The notes: generated from the sequence alone by a model not told the origin. A DNA stretch of 64,000 nt from JBBROS01 sp963792675 (GCA_963792675.1 CAWBWT010000002.1:558001-622000); one strand, 5' to 3'; counted from the stretch's first letter, positions 8,114-18,188 are shown. Program-made: numbers and translations.

Positions 8114-9823
8114 ATGACTCTCATTGGTTGGGCGCAGATCGCGCTCGTGCTGGCGCTCGTGTTCGTGCTGGCAGTTCCACTCGGGCATTACATCGGGGCC
8201 GTGCTGCAGGGCCGGCGAACCGCGTTGTCCACTGTGCTCGAACCGGTCGAGCGCGGCTTTTACCGTCTGGCCGGTGTGGACCCGGCGGCTTCGATGGGCT
8301 GGAAGACCTATACTGTGGCGCTGATCGCGCTGCAGGCGGTCCACTTCCTCGTGCTGTATGCGATGCTGCGGCTGCAGCCGTTTCTGCCGTTCAATCCGGA
8401 CGGACAAGGGGCGGTGCCGCCGCGCTTGGCGTTCAACACCGCCATGAGCTTCGTCACCAACACCAACTGGCAGGCCTATGGCGGCGAAACAACGCTGTCT
8501 TACGGCACCCAGATGTGGGGCCTGACGGTGCACAACTTCCTTTCCGCAGCGACCGGGATCGCGGCCGCGGCGGTCGTGGCGCGCGCGTTTGCCGGCGGCG
8601 GCCTGAAGACCCTGGGCAACTTCTGGGTCGACCTCACGCGGGTCACGCTCTACGTGCTGCTGCCAATCGTTATCGTTTACACGGTGGTGCTGATCGCCTG
8701 CGGCGTGCCGCAGACGCTGTCCGGCGCGGTCGTTGCGAACACGCTCGAAGGCGGCACGCAAACGATCGCAATCGGACCGGTCGCGTTCCAGGAAGCGATC
8801 AAGCTGCTCGGCACCAATGGCGGCGGGTTCTTCAACGCCAACTCCGCGCATCCATTCGAGAACCCGACGGCGGTGTCGAACGTGGTCGAAACCTGGTCGG
8901 AAATCGTCATCCCGTTCGCGTTGACGGTTACGTTCGGCCTGATCGTGCGCGACAAGCGGCAGGGTTACGCCCTGTTCTGGACCATGGCGATCCTGATGGT
9001 GGGGTTCGTTGTGCTTTGCTACGCGGCCGAGGCAGGCGGCAACCCGCTCCTGGCCGCGGCCGGGGTCGATCTCTCGATGGGCAACATGGAGGGCAAGGAA
9101 GTCCGGTTCGGCACCGCGATGTCGTCGCTGTTCGCGGTCACCACGTCGGCCACCTCGGACGGGGCGGTAATCGCGATGCACGACAGCTTCACTCCGCTCG
9201 GCGGCATGATCCCGTTGTTCCTGATCCAGCTCGGCGAGGTCGTGCCCGGCGGCGTCGGCTCCGGCCTATACGGCATCATCGTGTTCGCCTTGCTGGCGGT
9301 GTTCGTGGCCGGGCTGATGGTCGGACGGACGCCGGAGTATCTTGGCAAGAAGGTGCAGGCGCGCGAGATCAAGCTGGCGATGCTCGCGGTGCTCATCCTG
9401 CCGCTGTGCATCCTGTCGGGCACGGCGCTGTGTCTGGTGTTGCCGAATGGGGTGTCGTCGCTGGCCAATGCCGGGCCGCACGGGTTGTCCGAGATGCTGT
9501 ATGCGTTCAGCTCGGCCACCGGCAACAACGGCAGTGCCTTTGCCGGGCTTTCGGCGGACACGCCGCTGCTCGATTACGGGCTTGGCGTCTGCATGCTGCT
9601 GGGTCGGTTCGCATTCATGATCCCGGTGCTGGCGATCGCCGGGTCGTTAGCGGCGAAGCCGAAGCTCGGCGAAAGCGCGGGCACGTTCCCGACGCATGGG
9701 CCGCTGTTCGTGGGCTTGCTGGCGGGCGTGATCCTGATCCTCGGCGGCCTGCAGTTCCTGCCCGCGCTGAGCCTGGGCCCGTTGGCGGAGCACTTCTCGA
9801 TGCTCGCCGGCAAGACGTTCTGA
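8114..9823 (+). CDS. kdpA: K+-transporting ATPase, channel-like subunit KdpA
   Basis: 569 residues, full family length. The four selectivity-filter loops are visible: NTNWQAYGGE (about residue 115), GTNGGGFFNANSAHPFENP (about 235), TSATSDGAV (about 345) and GNNGSAFAG (about 475). KdpA is the polytopic K+-selective, potassium-channel-derived subunit of the Kdp pump in the inner membrane. Start at ATG 8114. The gene is intact, and 74 nt separate it from kdpB. Confidence 0.97.
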   Translation: MTLIGWAQIALVLALVFVLAVPLGHYIGAVLQGRRTALSTVLEPVERGFYRLAGVDPAASMGWKTYTVALIALQAVHFLVLYAMLRLQPFLPFNPDGQGAVPPRLAFNTAMSFVTNTNWQAYGGETTLSYGTQMWGLTVHNFLSAATGIAAAAVVARAFAGGGLKTLGNFWVDLTRVTLYVLLPIVIVYTVVLIACGVPQTLSGAVVANTLEGGTQTIAIGPVAFQEAIKLLGTNGGGFFNANSAHPFENPTAVSNVVETWSEIVIPFALTVTFGLIVRDKRQGYALFWTMAILMVGFVVLCYAAEAGGNPLLAAAGVDLSMGNMEGKEVRFGTAMSSLFAVTTSATSDGAVIAMHDSFTPLGGMIPLFLIQLGEVVPGGVGSGLYGIIVFALLAVFVAGLMVGRTPEYLGKKVQAREIKLAMLAVLILPLCILSGTALCLVLPNGVSSLANAGPHGLSEMLYAFSSATGNNGSAFAGLSADTPLLDYGLGVCMLLGRFAFMIPVLAIAGSLAAKPKLGESAGTFPTHGPLFVGLLAGVILILGGLQFLPALSLGPLAEHFSMLAGKTF

Positions 9824-9897
9824 CTTTTCCGGGTCTGAGGGCGGTTGCCCCCAGCAGGTCCAGGGCAGCGCCCTGGCCTTTCCAAGGGACCACGACA

Positions 9898-11928
9898 ATG
9901 GCTCAAGCCGATACCATCGCTCTGTTCGACAGCGCCATCCTGGCTCGGGCGGCCGGTGACGCGTTCGTCAAGCTCAACCCGCTACGGCTCATCCGCAACC
10001 CCGTCATCTTCGTCACCGAGATCGTCTCGGTTCTGGTCACCGTTCTCGCCCTGCGAAATCTCGCGACCGCTCAGCCGGCAGCCTTCCCGACCGCCATTGC
10101 CGCCTGGCTCTGGCTGACCGTGCTGTTCGCGACCTTCGCCGAAGCCGTCGCCGAGGGCCGCGGCCGTGCGCGCGCCGAAAGCCTGCGCCGGGCTCGCACC
10201 GACACGGTGGCCAAGGTGCTGAACCGTGCCGAGGATCGGACCAAGTGGCGCGAGGTGCCGGCGTCCGACCTGAAGAAAGGTACGCTGGTTCTGGTCGAGG
10301 CCGGCGACCTGATCCCGTCCGACGGCGAGATCGTGGACGGCGTCGCCAGCGTCAACGAAAGCGCCATCACCGGCGAGAGCGCGCCCGTCATCCGCGAAGC
10401 CGGCGGCGACCGTAGCGCCGTCACCGGCGGCACGCAGGTGGTCTCCGACTGGCTGGTGGTGCGCATCACGGCCGAGCCCGGCAGCACGTTCATCGATCGT
10501 ATGATCGCGCTGGTGGAAGGCGCCGAGCGGCGCAAGACGCCGAACGAGATTGCGCTCGACATCCTGCTGGCGGGGCTGACGATCATCTTCCTGATCGCGG
10601 TCGTCACGCTGGTCGGCTTGGCCAAATACTCGGGCACGGACCTCGGCGTGCCGGTGCTGGTAGCGCTGTTCGTGACCTTGATCCCGACCACGATCGGCGG
10701 CCTGCTGAGCGCCATCGGCATCGCCGGGATGGACCGCTTGATCCGCTTCAACGTGGTCGCAACGTCGGGCCGCGCGGTGGAGGCGGCGGGCGACGTCGAT
10801 ACACTGCTACTGGACAAAACCGGGACGATCACCTTCGGCAATCGCGCCGCGGCCGGGCTGTTCCCGGTGCCGGGCGTCGACGAGCGCGACCTGGCGCAAT
10901 CGGCAATGTTGGCCTCGCTGGGGGACGAAACGCCGGAGGGGCGGTCGATCCTGGCCTTCGTGCGCGACCGTCACGGTCTGACGGCGACACGGCCGGCCGG
11001 GGCGATGGTGGTGCCGTTCAGCGCCAATACGCGGGTCAGCGGTCTCGACGCGGATGGCCACATCTATCGCAAGGGCGCCGTGGAGAGCGTGGCCGCCCTG
11101 GCGCAAGGGACGGCGCCGGCGGAGTACACCGCTGCGGTCGATCGGATCGCGCGTTCGGGCGGAACGCCGCTGGGCGTGCTGCGCGACGGGCGGTTGATGG
11201 GCGTGATCGGCCTCAAGGACATCGTCAAGCCCGGCATCCGCGAGCGCTTTGCCGCCCTGCGCGCGATGGGCATCCGCACCGTCATGATCACCGGCGACAA
11301 CAAGGTGACGGCGGCGGCAATCGCCACCGAGGCCGGGGTGGACGATGTCCTGGCGCAAGCGACGCCGCAGGACAAGCTCGACTACATCCGCCGGGTGCAG
11401 GCCGAGGGACGGTTGGTGGCGATGTGCGGCGACGGCACCAACGACGCGCCGGCGTTGGCGCAGGCCGATGTCGGAGTGGCGATGCAGACCGGCACGCAGG
11501 CGGCGCGGGAAGCCGGCAACATGGTCGACCTCGACAGCGACCCCACGAAGCTGATCGAGGTGGTCGAGATCGGCAAGCAGTTGCTGATCACCCGCGGCTC
11601 GTTGACGACGTTCAGCATTGCCAACGACGTCAGCAAATACTTCGCCATCCTGCCGGCGATCTTCGTCGCGACGTATCCGGAGTTGGGCGCGCTCAACGTG
11701 ATGCGGCTTTCAAGCCCGCAGAGCGCCATCCTTTCGGCCGTCATCTTCAATGCGCTGATCATCGTAGCGCTGGTGCCGCTGGCGTTGCGGGGCGTGCGGT
11801 TCACCCCGATCGGCGCCGCCGCGCTGCTGCGCCGCAACCTGCTGATCTACGGCCTCGGCGGCCTGCTGGCCCCGTTCGCCGGAATCAAGCTGATCGACTT
11901 TCTCCTCACCCTGCTCGGAGTTGCCTGA
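9898..11928 (+). CDS. kdpB: K+-transporting P-type ATPase catalytic subunit KdpB
   Basis: 676 residues from the ATG at 9898; the open frame extends far upstream across kdpA but that is out-of-frame shadow. P-type signatures: TGES in the actuator domain, the phosphorylated Asp306 in LLLDKTGTITFGN, and the hinge MCGDGTNDAPALAQADVGVAM. KdpB hydrolyses ATP and drives K+ moved through KdpA. A 74-nt spacer precedes it; kdpC begins 1 nt after its stop. Confidence 0.97.
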   Translation: MAQADTIALFDSAILARAAGDAFVKLNPLRLIRNPVIFVTEIVSVLVTVLALRNLATAQPAAFPTAIAAWLWLTVLFATFAEAVAEGRGRARAESLRRARTDTVAKVLNRAEDRTKWREVPASDLKKGTLVLVEAGDLIPSDGEIVDGVASVNESAITGESAPVIREAGGDRSAVTGGTQVVSDWLVVRITAEPGSTFIDRMIALVEGAERRKTPNEIALDILLAGLTIIFLIAVVTLVGLAKYSGTDLGVPVLVALFVTLIPTTIGGLLSAIGIAGMDRLIRFNVVATSGRAVEAAGDVDTLLLDKTGTITFGNRAAAGLFPVPGVDERDLAQSAMLASLGDETPEGRSILAFVRDRHGLTATRPAGAMVVPFSANTRVSGLDADGHIYRKGAVESVAALAQGTAPAEYTAAVDRIARSGGTPLGVLRDGRLMGVIGLKDIVKPGIRERFAALRAMGIRTVMITGDNKVTAAAIATEAGVDDVLAQATPQDKLDYIRRVQAEGRLVAMCGDGTNDAPALAQADVGVAMQTGTQAAREAGNMVDLDSDPTKLIEVVEIGKQLLITRGSLTTFSIANDVSKYFAILPAIFVATYPELGALNVMRLSSPQSAILSAVIFNALIIVALVPLALRGVRFTPIGAAALLRRNLLIYGLGGLLAPFAGIKLIDFLLTLLGVA

Positions 11929-11929
11929 C

Positions 11930-12556
11930 ATGACCCGTCTCGATGCGCTCGTCGTCAGCGAAAGCCGCCCGCTGCGCCACATGCGTCCGGCGATCGTCCT
12001 GGTGGCGCTGTTCACGGTGCTGCTCGGGATCGTGTTTCCGCTCGGCTTTGTCGGCCTTGCCGGCCTTGCCATGCCGTTCCAGGCGGGCGGCTCGATGATC
12101 GAGCGCGACGGCAAGGTGGTCGGGTCCGCGCTGATCGGTCAGAGCTGGACGGACGGCAAGTATCTGCAGGGGCGGCCGTCCGCGACCACGGCGCCCGACC
12201 CGGCGGACAGCAGCAAGACGGTCCCGGCTCCTTACAACGCCGGCAGCTCCGGCGGCTCGAATGCCGGGCCGACGGCGAAGGCGCTGATTGACCGGGTGAC
12301 GGCGGACGTCGCCAAGCTCGGAGCACCCGTGCCGGGCGACGCGGTAACCACGTCGGCGTCCGGTCTCGACCCGCACGTGTCGCCGGCCTTCGCCGCCCGG
12401 CAAGCGGCGCGGATCGCCAAGGCCCGGAACCTGCCGCAGGAACGCGTCGAGGCGGTGATCGCGGCGCACACGCACGGGCGTTTGCTGGGCCTGGTCGGCG
12501 AGCCGCGGGTGGACGTGTTGGGGGTCAACCTCGGCCTGGACGCGTCCCGTCCGTAG
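11930..12556 (+). CDS. kdpC: K+-transporting ATPase subunit KdpC
   Basis: 208 residues from the ATG at 11930, immediately after the kdpB stop. One N-terminal membrane helix (PAIVLVALFTVLLGIVFPLG), then GSALIGQSWTDGKYLQGRPS, a YNAGSSGGSNAGPT block, and DPHVSPAFAARQAARIAKAR near the C-terminus, the standard KdpC features. It assembles with KdpA and KdpB and is thought to help ATP binding. Intact. Confidence 0.96.
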   Translation: MTRLDALVVSESRPLRHMRPAIVLVALFTVLLGIVFPLGFVGLAGLAMPFQAGGSMIERDGKVVGSALIGQSWTDGKYLQGRPSATTAPDPADSSKTVPAPYNAGSSGGSNAGPTAKALIDRVTADVAKLGAPVPGDAVTTSASGLDPHVSPAFAARQAARIAKARNLPQERVEAVIAAHTHGRLLGLVGEPRVDVLGVNLGLDASRP

Positions 12557-12583
12557 CCCCGTCGAACGGTGTAGCATGCGGCG

Positions 12584-15203
12584 ATGGATGACCGCCGCCC
12601 CGACCCGGATGCGCTGATCGCCGCCGCGGCGGCCGAGGGGCGGGGCCGGCTCAAGATTTTTCTCGGTGCCGCACCGGGGGTCGGCAAGACGTGGGAAATG
12701 CTGACCCAGGCCCGGCAGCGTCGTGCGGACGGGGTCGACGTCGTGGTCGGGGTGGTAGAGACCCATGGCCGCGCCGGCACCGAAGCGCAGCTCGGCAATC
12801 TGCCGGTGTTGCCGCGCAAGGCGATCCAGTATCGCGGCCAAGTGCTGGAGGAGTTCGATCTTGATGCCGCGTTGGAACGCCGGCCCGGCCTGATCCTCAT
12901 CGACGAGCTGGCCCACACCAACGCCCATGGCAGCCGCCACGCGAAGCGCTGGGAGGATGTGGAGGCCCTGCTCGAATTCGGGGTCGACGTGTGGGCGACG
13001 CTCAACGTCCAGCACCTCGAAAGTCTTAACGACAGCGTCGCCCGCATCACCGGGGTGCGGGTCGCCGAGACACTGCCCGATCGCGTGCTGCAAACGGCGG
13101 ACGCGATCGAGCTCGTCGACCTTCCACCGGCCGAGCTGCTGACCCGGCTGCGCGACGGCCGGATCTATCGCCCCGACGTGGCCAAGCGGGCGCTGGACGG
13201 GTTCTTTCGCGAAGGCAACTTGGCCGCCCTGCGCGAGATCGCGTTGCGCCGGGCCGCCGAGCATGTGGACGGCGACCTCCGCAGCTACATGCGCCGCCAC
13301 GCCATCAGCGGCCCATGGCCGGCAAACGAGCGCGTGCTGGCGTTGGTCGGCCCGGATGGCGGCGCCGCGGCCGTGGTTCGGCATGCCAAGCGCCTGGCCG
13401 ACGCCTTGCACGCACCCTGGATCGCCCTGCATGTCGAACGGGGCGCGAAGTCCGGTCGCTCTCGTGGCGCCGCTGGAGTTGGCCACCCAACTCGGCGCCG
13501 AGGTGGAGGTCCGTGCCGGGCCGAACCTGGTCGCGGTGGTGGTGGATGCCGCACGCCGCCACAACGCAACCCAGCTCGTGATGGGGCGCGGCGAGCCGGT
13601 GCTGTGGCGCCGGCTGCTGGGCCGCACGCTCGCGAGCCGGTTGCTGCGGCAAACGCCCGAGCTCGCCCTGCACGTCGTTCCGCGCTCCGAGGTGCGGGTA
13701 ACACCCGTTCCGGTGGAACGGCCTGCCTGGATGTCGCAGGCGTCGGCCTCGGTATCCGTCGCCGCCGTGACCGGAGCGGGCGTGCTGCTGGACCGGGTGG
13801 TGCCGCCGGGTTCGATGGGGCTGGTGTACGTGGCGGCCGTCGTTCTCGCTGGCAGCATCGCCGGCTTGCAGGTGGCCTTGTTCACGGCCGTGTTCGGGTT
13901 CTTGTGCTGGGACTTCTTCTTCTTGCCGCCGCTCTACCAGTTCACGATCGGCAGCCTTGACGACCTTGTGGCGGCCGGCGTGTTCGCGCTGGTCGCGGTG
14001 ATCACCGGCGGCTTGGCGAGCCGGGTGCGTGCCGAGGCCCGGTCCGGCCAGGCCCGGATCGAGGGCCTGCGCCGGATTGCGCAATTCAGCCGCCGCCTGG
14101 GCGAGCCGACGACCGAGCCGGACGTGGTGGCCGAGATCGCGCACCAAGCGGCCGGAATCCTGGGCCGAGCCGTGGTGCTGCGTCGCGATGGGGAGGACCT
14201 GGCGATCGCCGGCGCGGAGCCGGTGGCCGACACGATGGACGAGGCGAGCTGGGCAGCGGCCCGATGGTGCGCAACCCGTGACGAGCCGGCCGGCCGCGGC
14301 ACGGCGACCTTGCCGTCGGCGCCCTGGCGCTTCCTGCCGATGCGGACCGTGCGCGGGCAACTCGGCGTGCTCGGTGCCCGCTCCGAGACAGACGGGCCGG
14401 TGGATCCGTCGACCTTGCAGACCCTCGCGGCATTGGCCGATGCCGGCGGCGTGGCGCTTGAGCGTATAAGGCTTGCCAACGAGGCCGCCCGGAGTGCGGC
14501 GATGGACGAAACCCAGCGGTTGCGGACGGCATTGCTCAACTCGCTCAGCCACGACCTGCGTACGCCCTTGACCGGCATCCGCGGCGCCGCGGAAACGTTG
14601 CGTATCGGCTGGGACCGGCTCGAGCCGGCGCAGCGGCGGGATTTGTTGGCCAGCATCGACGAGGACACCGGCCGGATGACGCGGTTCCTGTCCAACATCA
14701 TGGACCTGACGCGCCTGGAAAGCGGCGCGATCGAACCGCGCCTGGCGTCGACGCCGCTGGCAGAGCTGATCGACGCCGCCTTGGCCCGGGTGCCCGGCCT
14801 GGATGCGGTCGCGGTGTCGATCGCCGACGGGACGCCGCCCGTTCTGGCCGACCCGGCCTTAATGGAGCAGGTGCTGGTCAACGTGCTCGACAATGCCAAA
14901 CGCTATGCACCCGAGGGCTCGCTGGTGCGGATCGGGGCGCGGGCGGCGGGCGGTCGGGTGGTGCTCGAAGTGGCCGACGAAGGCGTCGGCATTCCGCCGG
15001 CCGATCTTCCGCACGTATTCGACAGCTTCTACCGAGCCCGGCGCGAAGACCGGGTCGCGCCCGGCACCGGTCTGGGGCTGGCGATCGCCCGCGGGCTGCT
15101 GCAATCCATGGGCGGCACGATTGCCGCGATCAGCCCACGGCCGGACGCCCCCCGCGATGGCTCGCCGGGAACGGTGCTCAGCATCGTGCTGGCGGCCGGC
15201 TGA
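12584..15203 (+). pseudogene. kdpD: Sensor histidine kinase KdpD, split by a +1 frameshift
   Basis: The N-terminal part (from ATG 12584) has the KdpD Walker-type GAAPGVGKTWEML, IDELAHTNAHGSRH and the USP-like domain up to LHVERGAK near 13450. The rest (VALVAPLELATQLGAEVEV, the DUF4118 membrane bundle, GAF region, H-box SLSHDLRTPLTGIRG, N-box NVLDNAKRYAPEG and G-boxes) is in the next frame and ends at 15203. Total span is 873 codons plus one base, so one base too many (or two missing) between about 13440 and 13460. The second part could restart at ATG 13431. KdpD senses K+ limitation and phosphorylates KdpE. All catalytic motifs are intact, so a sequencing indel is as likely as real loss. Confidence 0.85.
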
Positions 15204-15874
15204 TGCAGGACCGCGTCCTGGTGATCGACGACGAGCCGCAGATCCATCGCTTCCTGCGGCCGGCACTGGAGGCGTCCGGCTACGCAGTGGAGCGGGCGAA
15301 CACTGCGGCCGAGGGTTTGCGGCTGCTGTCGACGCGCGAGCCGGCCTTGGTTTTGCTGGACCTCGGCCTGCCCGACATGGACGGGCAGCAAGTGCTTCGC
15401 CGGCTGCGCGCGACGAGCAAAGTCCCGGTGCTCGTGCTGTCGGCGCGCGACCGGGACGCGGAGAAGGTCGAGGCGCTCGACAACGGCGCCGACGATTACG
15501 TGGAAAAGCCGTTCAGCGTGACCGAATTGCTGGCGCGCATCCGGGTTGCGCTCCGCCATGCTCGCGGCTCCGTCGCCTCGGAGCAGGTTCGCGCCGGCCC
15601 GCTCGAGGTCGACATGGCCCGGCGCCAGGTGCGGGTGGCCGGGGAGCCGGTGCAGCTCAGCCCGCGCGAGTACGAGTTGCTGGTGATGCTGGCGCGGGAT
15701 GCGGGGCGCGTGATCACCCATCGCCAATTGCTGGCCGGGGTATGGGGGCCGGCGCACGTGCACGATGTGCAGTATCTGCGGGTGTATGTGGGACACCTGC
15801 GGCAGAAGCTCGGCGCGGCCGCGCCCTTGCTTGCGACCGAACCGGGCGTCGGCTACCGGCTGCTGGACGAATAG
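15203..15874 (+). CDS. kdpE: Response regulator KdpE (OmpR/PhoB family)
   Basis: 223 residues; its ATG overlaps the kdpD stop (TGATG). The receiver has the acidic pair in VIDDEPQ, phospho-acceptor Asp in LLDLGLPDMDG (about residue 53), LSARD and the switch Lys in VEKPF. The C-terminal winged helix has LSPREYELLVMLARDAGRV, ITHRQLL and YLRVYVGHLRQKL. It activates the kdp operon when phosphorylated by KdpD. Intact even though kdpD appears frameshifted. Confidence 0.95.
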   Translation: MQDRVLVIDDEPQIHRFLRPALEASGYAVERANTAAEGLRLLSTREPALVLLDLGLPDMDGQQVLRRLRATSKVPVLVLSARDRDAEKVEALDNGADDYVEKPFSVTELLARIRVALRHARGSVASEQVRAGPLEVDMARRQVRVAGEPVQLSPREYELLVMLARDAGRVITHRQLLAGVWGPAHVHDVQYLRVYVGHLRQKLGAAAPLLATEPGVGYRLLDE

Positions 15875-15886
15875 GGGCTCGGGACC

Positions 15887-16369
15887 ATGGAAGCACCGGC
15901 CATGACTTGGACAGTACGGCCGCTCGTCCTCGACGATGCGGCCGAGGCCGTCGCATTGATCCATGCCGCCTTCTCGGCTCAAGCCCTGCAGACCGACCCG
16001 CCATCCGGCGCCCTCGGGGAAACCATCGGGTCGGTGTCCGACCACATCACGGCGTCTGGCGGCGCGTGCGTCCACGAAGGCGGGTCGATACTGGGCGTCG
16101 TGTTGTGGTCTCCCGCGGACGGAGCCCTGTATTTCGGGCGCCTGGCCGTCCGTCCGGACCACCACGGATGTGGCATTGGCCGCCGACTTCTGGGGGCGGT
16201 CGAAACCGAGGCGCGGCGGCTCGGCCTGTCGCGTGTGGTCGCAGGCACCAGGCTCATGCTTGCCGACAACCGCGCCTTCTTTGCAGCTTGTGGCTATCGC
16301 GAAGTCGGGGTCACGGCGCATCCGGGTTACGCAACCCCCACCTCGGTCAATCTGGAACGGCGGCTATAG
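15887..16369 (+). CDS. GNAT family N-acetyltransferase
   Basis: 160 residues from ATG 15887 (a second in-frame ATG at 15902 is possible and would begin MTWTVRPL). The acetyl-CoA motif is FGRLAVRPDHHGCGIGRRLL (R-x-x-G-x-G/A type) and the C-terminal ADNRAFFAACGYREVG block is typical of GNAT proteins. It starts 12 nt after kdpE and may be cotranscribed with the kdp regulators, but no functional tie to potassium is apparent. Substrate unknown. Confidence 0.82.
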   Translation: MEAPAMTWTVRPLVLDDAAEAVALIHAAFSAQALQTDPPSGALGETIGSVSDHITASGGACVHEGGSILGVVLWSPADGALYFGRLAVRPDHHGCGIGRRLLGAVETEARRLGLSRVVAGTRLMLADNRAFFAACGYREVGVTAHPGYATPTSVNLERRL

Positions 16370-16384
16370 CTGCTCGCCGCCGGT

Positions 16385-16801
16385 TCAGGCGGCTTGCGCC
16401 ATCGCCACCCGCCGCGGTGCCGTTCGCATGATGGGACACGGCAGGCTCGCTCGAACCCGGGCCACCAACTCGCGCTGACCGAGCGTCATGTCCAAAACGT
16501 CATCGGCTCCGGCGTCCAAGCATGCCACGACGGTGTCCTCGCTCGGCGCGGCACCGAACACCATGATCGCACCATGGAAGCCGTCGCCGCGCAGCTTGGC
16601 GCAGAGATCGGCGGCACCACCGCAGTTCAGCGCAGCGTCGAGCAGCAGCCCGTCAAACGCCGCCCCCGACCAACGCAGCAGGAAGTCGGACAGGCACACG
16701 GTGTTCAGCGACGCAACGGTCAGTCCGTCGGCGGTCAAGGCGTCGACCGCGTCGGCGAAAACCGCATGGTCATGCTGCACGACAAGAACGTTCTGTATCA
16801 T
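16385..16801 (-). CDS. Degenerate stand-alone response-regulator receiver domain
   Basis: 138 residues from ATG 16801 (an upstream in-frame start at 16849 gives an unrelated extension). The fold reads IQNVLVVQHDHAVFADAV ... GLLLDAAL ... IMVFGA ... CLDAGADDVLDMTL. The phospho-acceptor Asp55 is kept, but the acidic pair is reduced to a single Asp11, the switch Thr is Gly, and the conserved Lys before Pro-Phe is Met. No output domain is present. It may be a phosphorylation-independent or sink receiver. It faces the GNAT gene tail to tail and shares a divergent promoter region with the aldo/keto reductase. Confidence 0.7.
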   Translation of the reverse strand: MIQNVLVVQHDHAVFADAVDALTADGLTVASLNTVCLSDFLLRWSGAAFDGLLLDAALNCGGAADLCAKLRGDGFHGAIMVFGAAPSEDTVVACLDAGADDVLDMTLGQRELVARVRASLPCPIMRTAPRRVAMAQAA

Positions 16802-16827
16802 TTGAGCGCTTCCGCAGTGTTGCTTTG

Positions 16828-16841
16828 TCGAGTTAACTCGA
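16828..16841. promoter_or_regulatory. 14-bp perfect palindrome in a divergent promoter region
   Basis: TCGAGTTAACTCGA is its own reverse complement and lies 27 bp upstream of the receiver gene and 168 bp upstream of the aldo/keto reductase, in a locally AT-rich stretch. A dimeric repressor operator is a reasonable reading; no regulator gene is adjacent except the receiver protein. Confidence 0.35.
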
Positions 16842-17008
16842 TGATGCACTTTGATGAAATCGCTTGTTTGTCGATATTTGTTGATCTTCGGCTGCGAGCG
16901 AATCCGTCACGGCCGGATCGGCACCGCACCGGATGCGGCAGCAGCCGCGGTCTCTGGTCAGACACGTGCGATTCGCCCACTCTGCTGCTGTCACGACGGA
17001 GCGGCAAT

Positions 17009-18049
17009 ATGGAATACCGCACTCTCGGCCGCTGCGGCCTCCGCGTCTCGCCGCTGTGCCTCGGCACGATGAATTTCGGCGGCCCGACCGACGCCGCCAC
17101 CGCCGAGCGGATCATCGCCCAGGCCAGCGAGGCGGGCGTCAACTTCATCGACACGGCCGACGCCTATACCGGTGGACAGTCCGAGCGCATCACCGGTGCC
17201 GCCATCCGTTCAAAGCGGGACCGCTGGGTGCTCGCCACCAAGTTGGCCAACCCGACGGGCGCCGGGCCGAATGGCAGCGGGCTCTCGCGCAAATGGGTGA
17301 TGCAGGCGGCCGAGGCGAGCCTGCAACGGCTCGGTACCGACTACATCGACATCTATTACCTTCATAAGGAGGACCACCTCACGCCGCTGGCCGAGACGGT
17401 CAGGGCGATGGGAGACCTGATCCGGGCCGGCAAGGTCCGCTACTTCGGCGTCTCGAACTACCGGTCATGGCGGGTCGCCGAGATCTGTCGCATCTGCGAC
17501 GACCTCGGGATCGACCGGCCGGTGGTGAGCCAGCCTTACTACCACGCCCTCAATCGAACGCCCGAGATCGAGCACTTGCCGGCTTGCGGCTATTTCGGGC
17601 TGGGTGTCGTCAGCTACAGCCCGCTGGCGCGCGGCATCCTGACGGCGAAGTACGACCCGGACGCGCCACCGCCGGCCGATAGCCGGGCCGGTCGGCAGGA
17701 CCGGCGGATGCTGCAAACAGAGTGGCGTCCGGACTCGTTGCGCATGGCGCGGGAGATCGCTGCGCAAGCGGCCCGGCGCGGTTCGACCGCCAGCCGGTTC
17801 GCGATCGCCTGGGTTCTGAACAACCGCTTGGTGACCGGCGTGATCGGCGGTCCGCGCACGGAGGAGCAATGGCAAGACTACCTTGCCGCGCTTGACGAGC
17901 CATTTACTGCAGACGATGAAGCGCTGATCGAGCGGCTCGTGCCGCCAGGGCACGCGTCGACCCCGGGCTACAACGATCCGGCTTATCCCATCGAAGGCCG
18001 GCCGGTGTGGACGGGTAAAAGAAACGGCACAAAATCTGACGGTGCGTGA
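17009..18049 (+). CDS. Aldo/keto reductase
   Basis: 346 residues from ATG 17009 (MEYRTLGRCGLRVSPLCLG); the longer open frame upstream is not coding. The AKR tetrad is visible: Asp and Tyr in FIDTADAYTGG (about residue 50), Lys in VLATKLAN (about 80) and His in IYYLHKED (about 120). NADPH-binding elements include SNYRSW and VIGGPRTEEQW near the C-terminus. It reduces an aldehyde or ketone, or oxidises a sugar; the substrate is unknown. It precedes a DapA-family lyase on the same strand by 139 nt, so sugar-acid metabolism is plausible. Confidence 0.88.
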   Translation: MEYRTLGRCGLRVSPLCLGTMNFGGPTDAATAERIIAQASEAGVNFIDTADAYTGGQSERITGAAIRSKRDRWVLATKLANPTGAGPNGSGLSRKWVMQAAEASLQRLGTDYIDIYYLHKEDHLTPLAETVRAMGDLIRAGKVRYFGVSNYRSWRVAEICRICDDLGIDRPVVSQPYYHALNRTPEIEHLPACGYFGLGVVSYSPLARGILTAKYDPDAPPPADSRAGRQDRRMLQTEWRPDSLRMAREIAAQAARRGSTASRFAIAWVLNNRLVTGVIGGPRTEEQWQDYLAALDEPFTADDEALIERLVPPGHASTPGYNDPAYPIEGRPVWTGKRNGTKSDGA

Positions 18050-18188
18050 CATTGCTTGCTGCAGGGTTTTTTCCGGCTGAATCGCAAGCCGTGTCGGCAC
18101 TGACGTCGAGTCCTCGATATTGCAACGCTGAGATGACGATCCGGCTGCGTGACGGCGGTCGGTTCGCGCAAACGCAAGGAGCTTGAAT

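Noticed and set aside
8128..9897. Long open frame upstream of and in frame with kdpB
   Set aside because: It lies in another frame of the well-conserved kdpA gene; its translation is low-complexity Arg/Gly-rich sequence. KdpB homology starts at ATG 9898.
18060..18085. T-run after the aldo/keto reductase as an intrinsic terminator
   Set aside because: GGGTTTTTTCC is not preceded by a stable stem.
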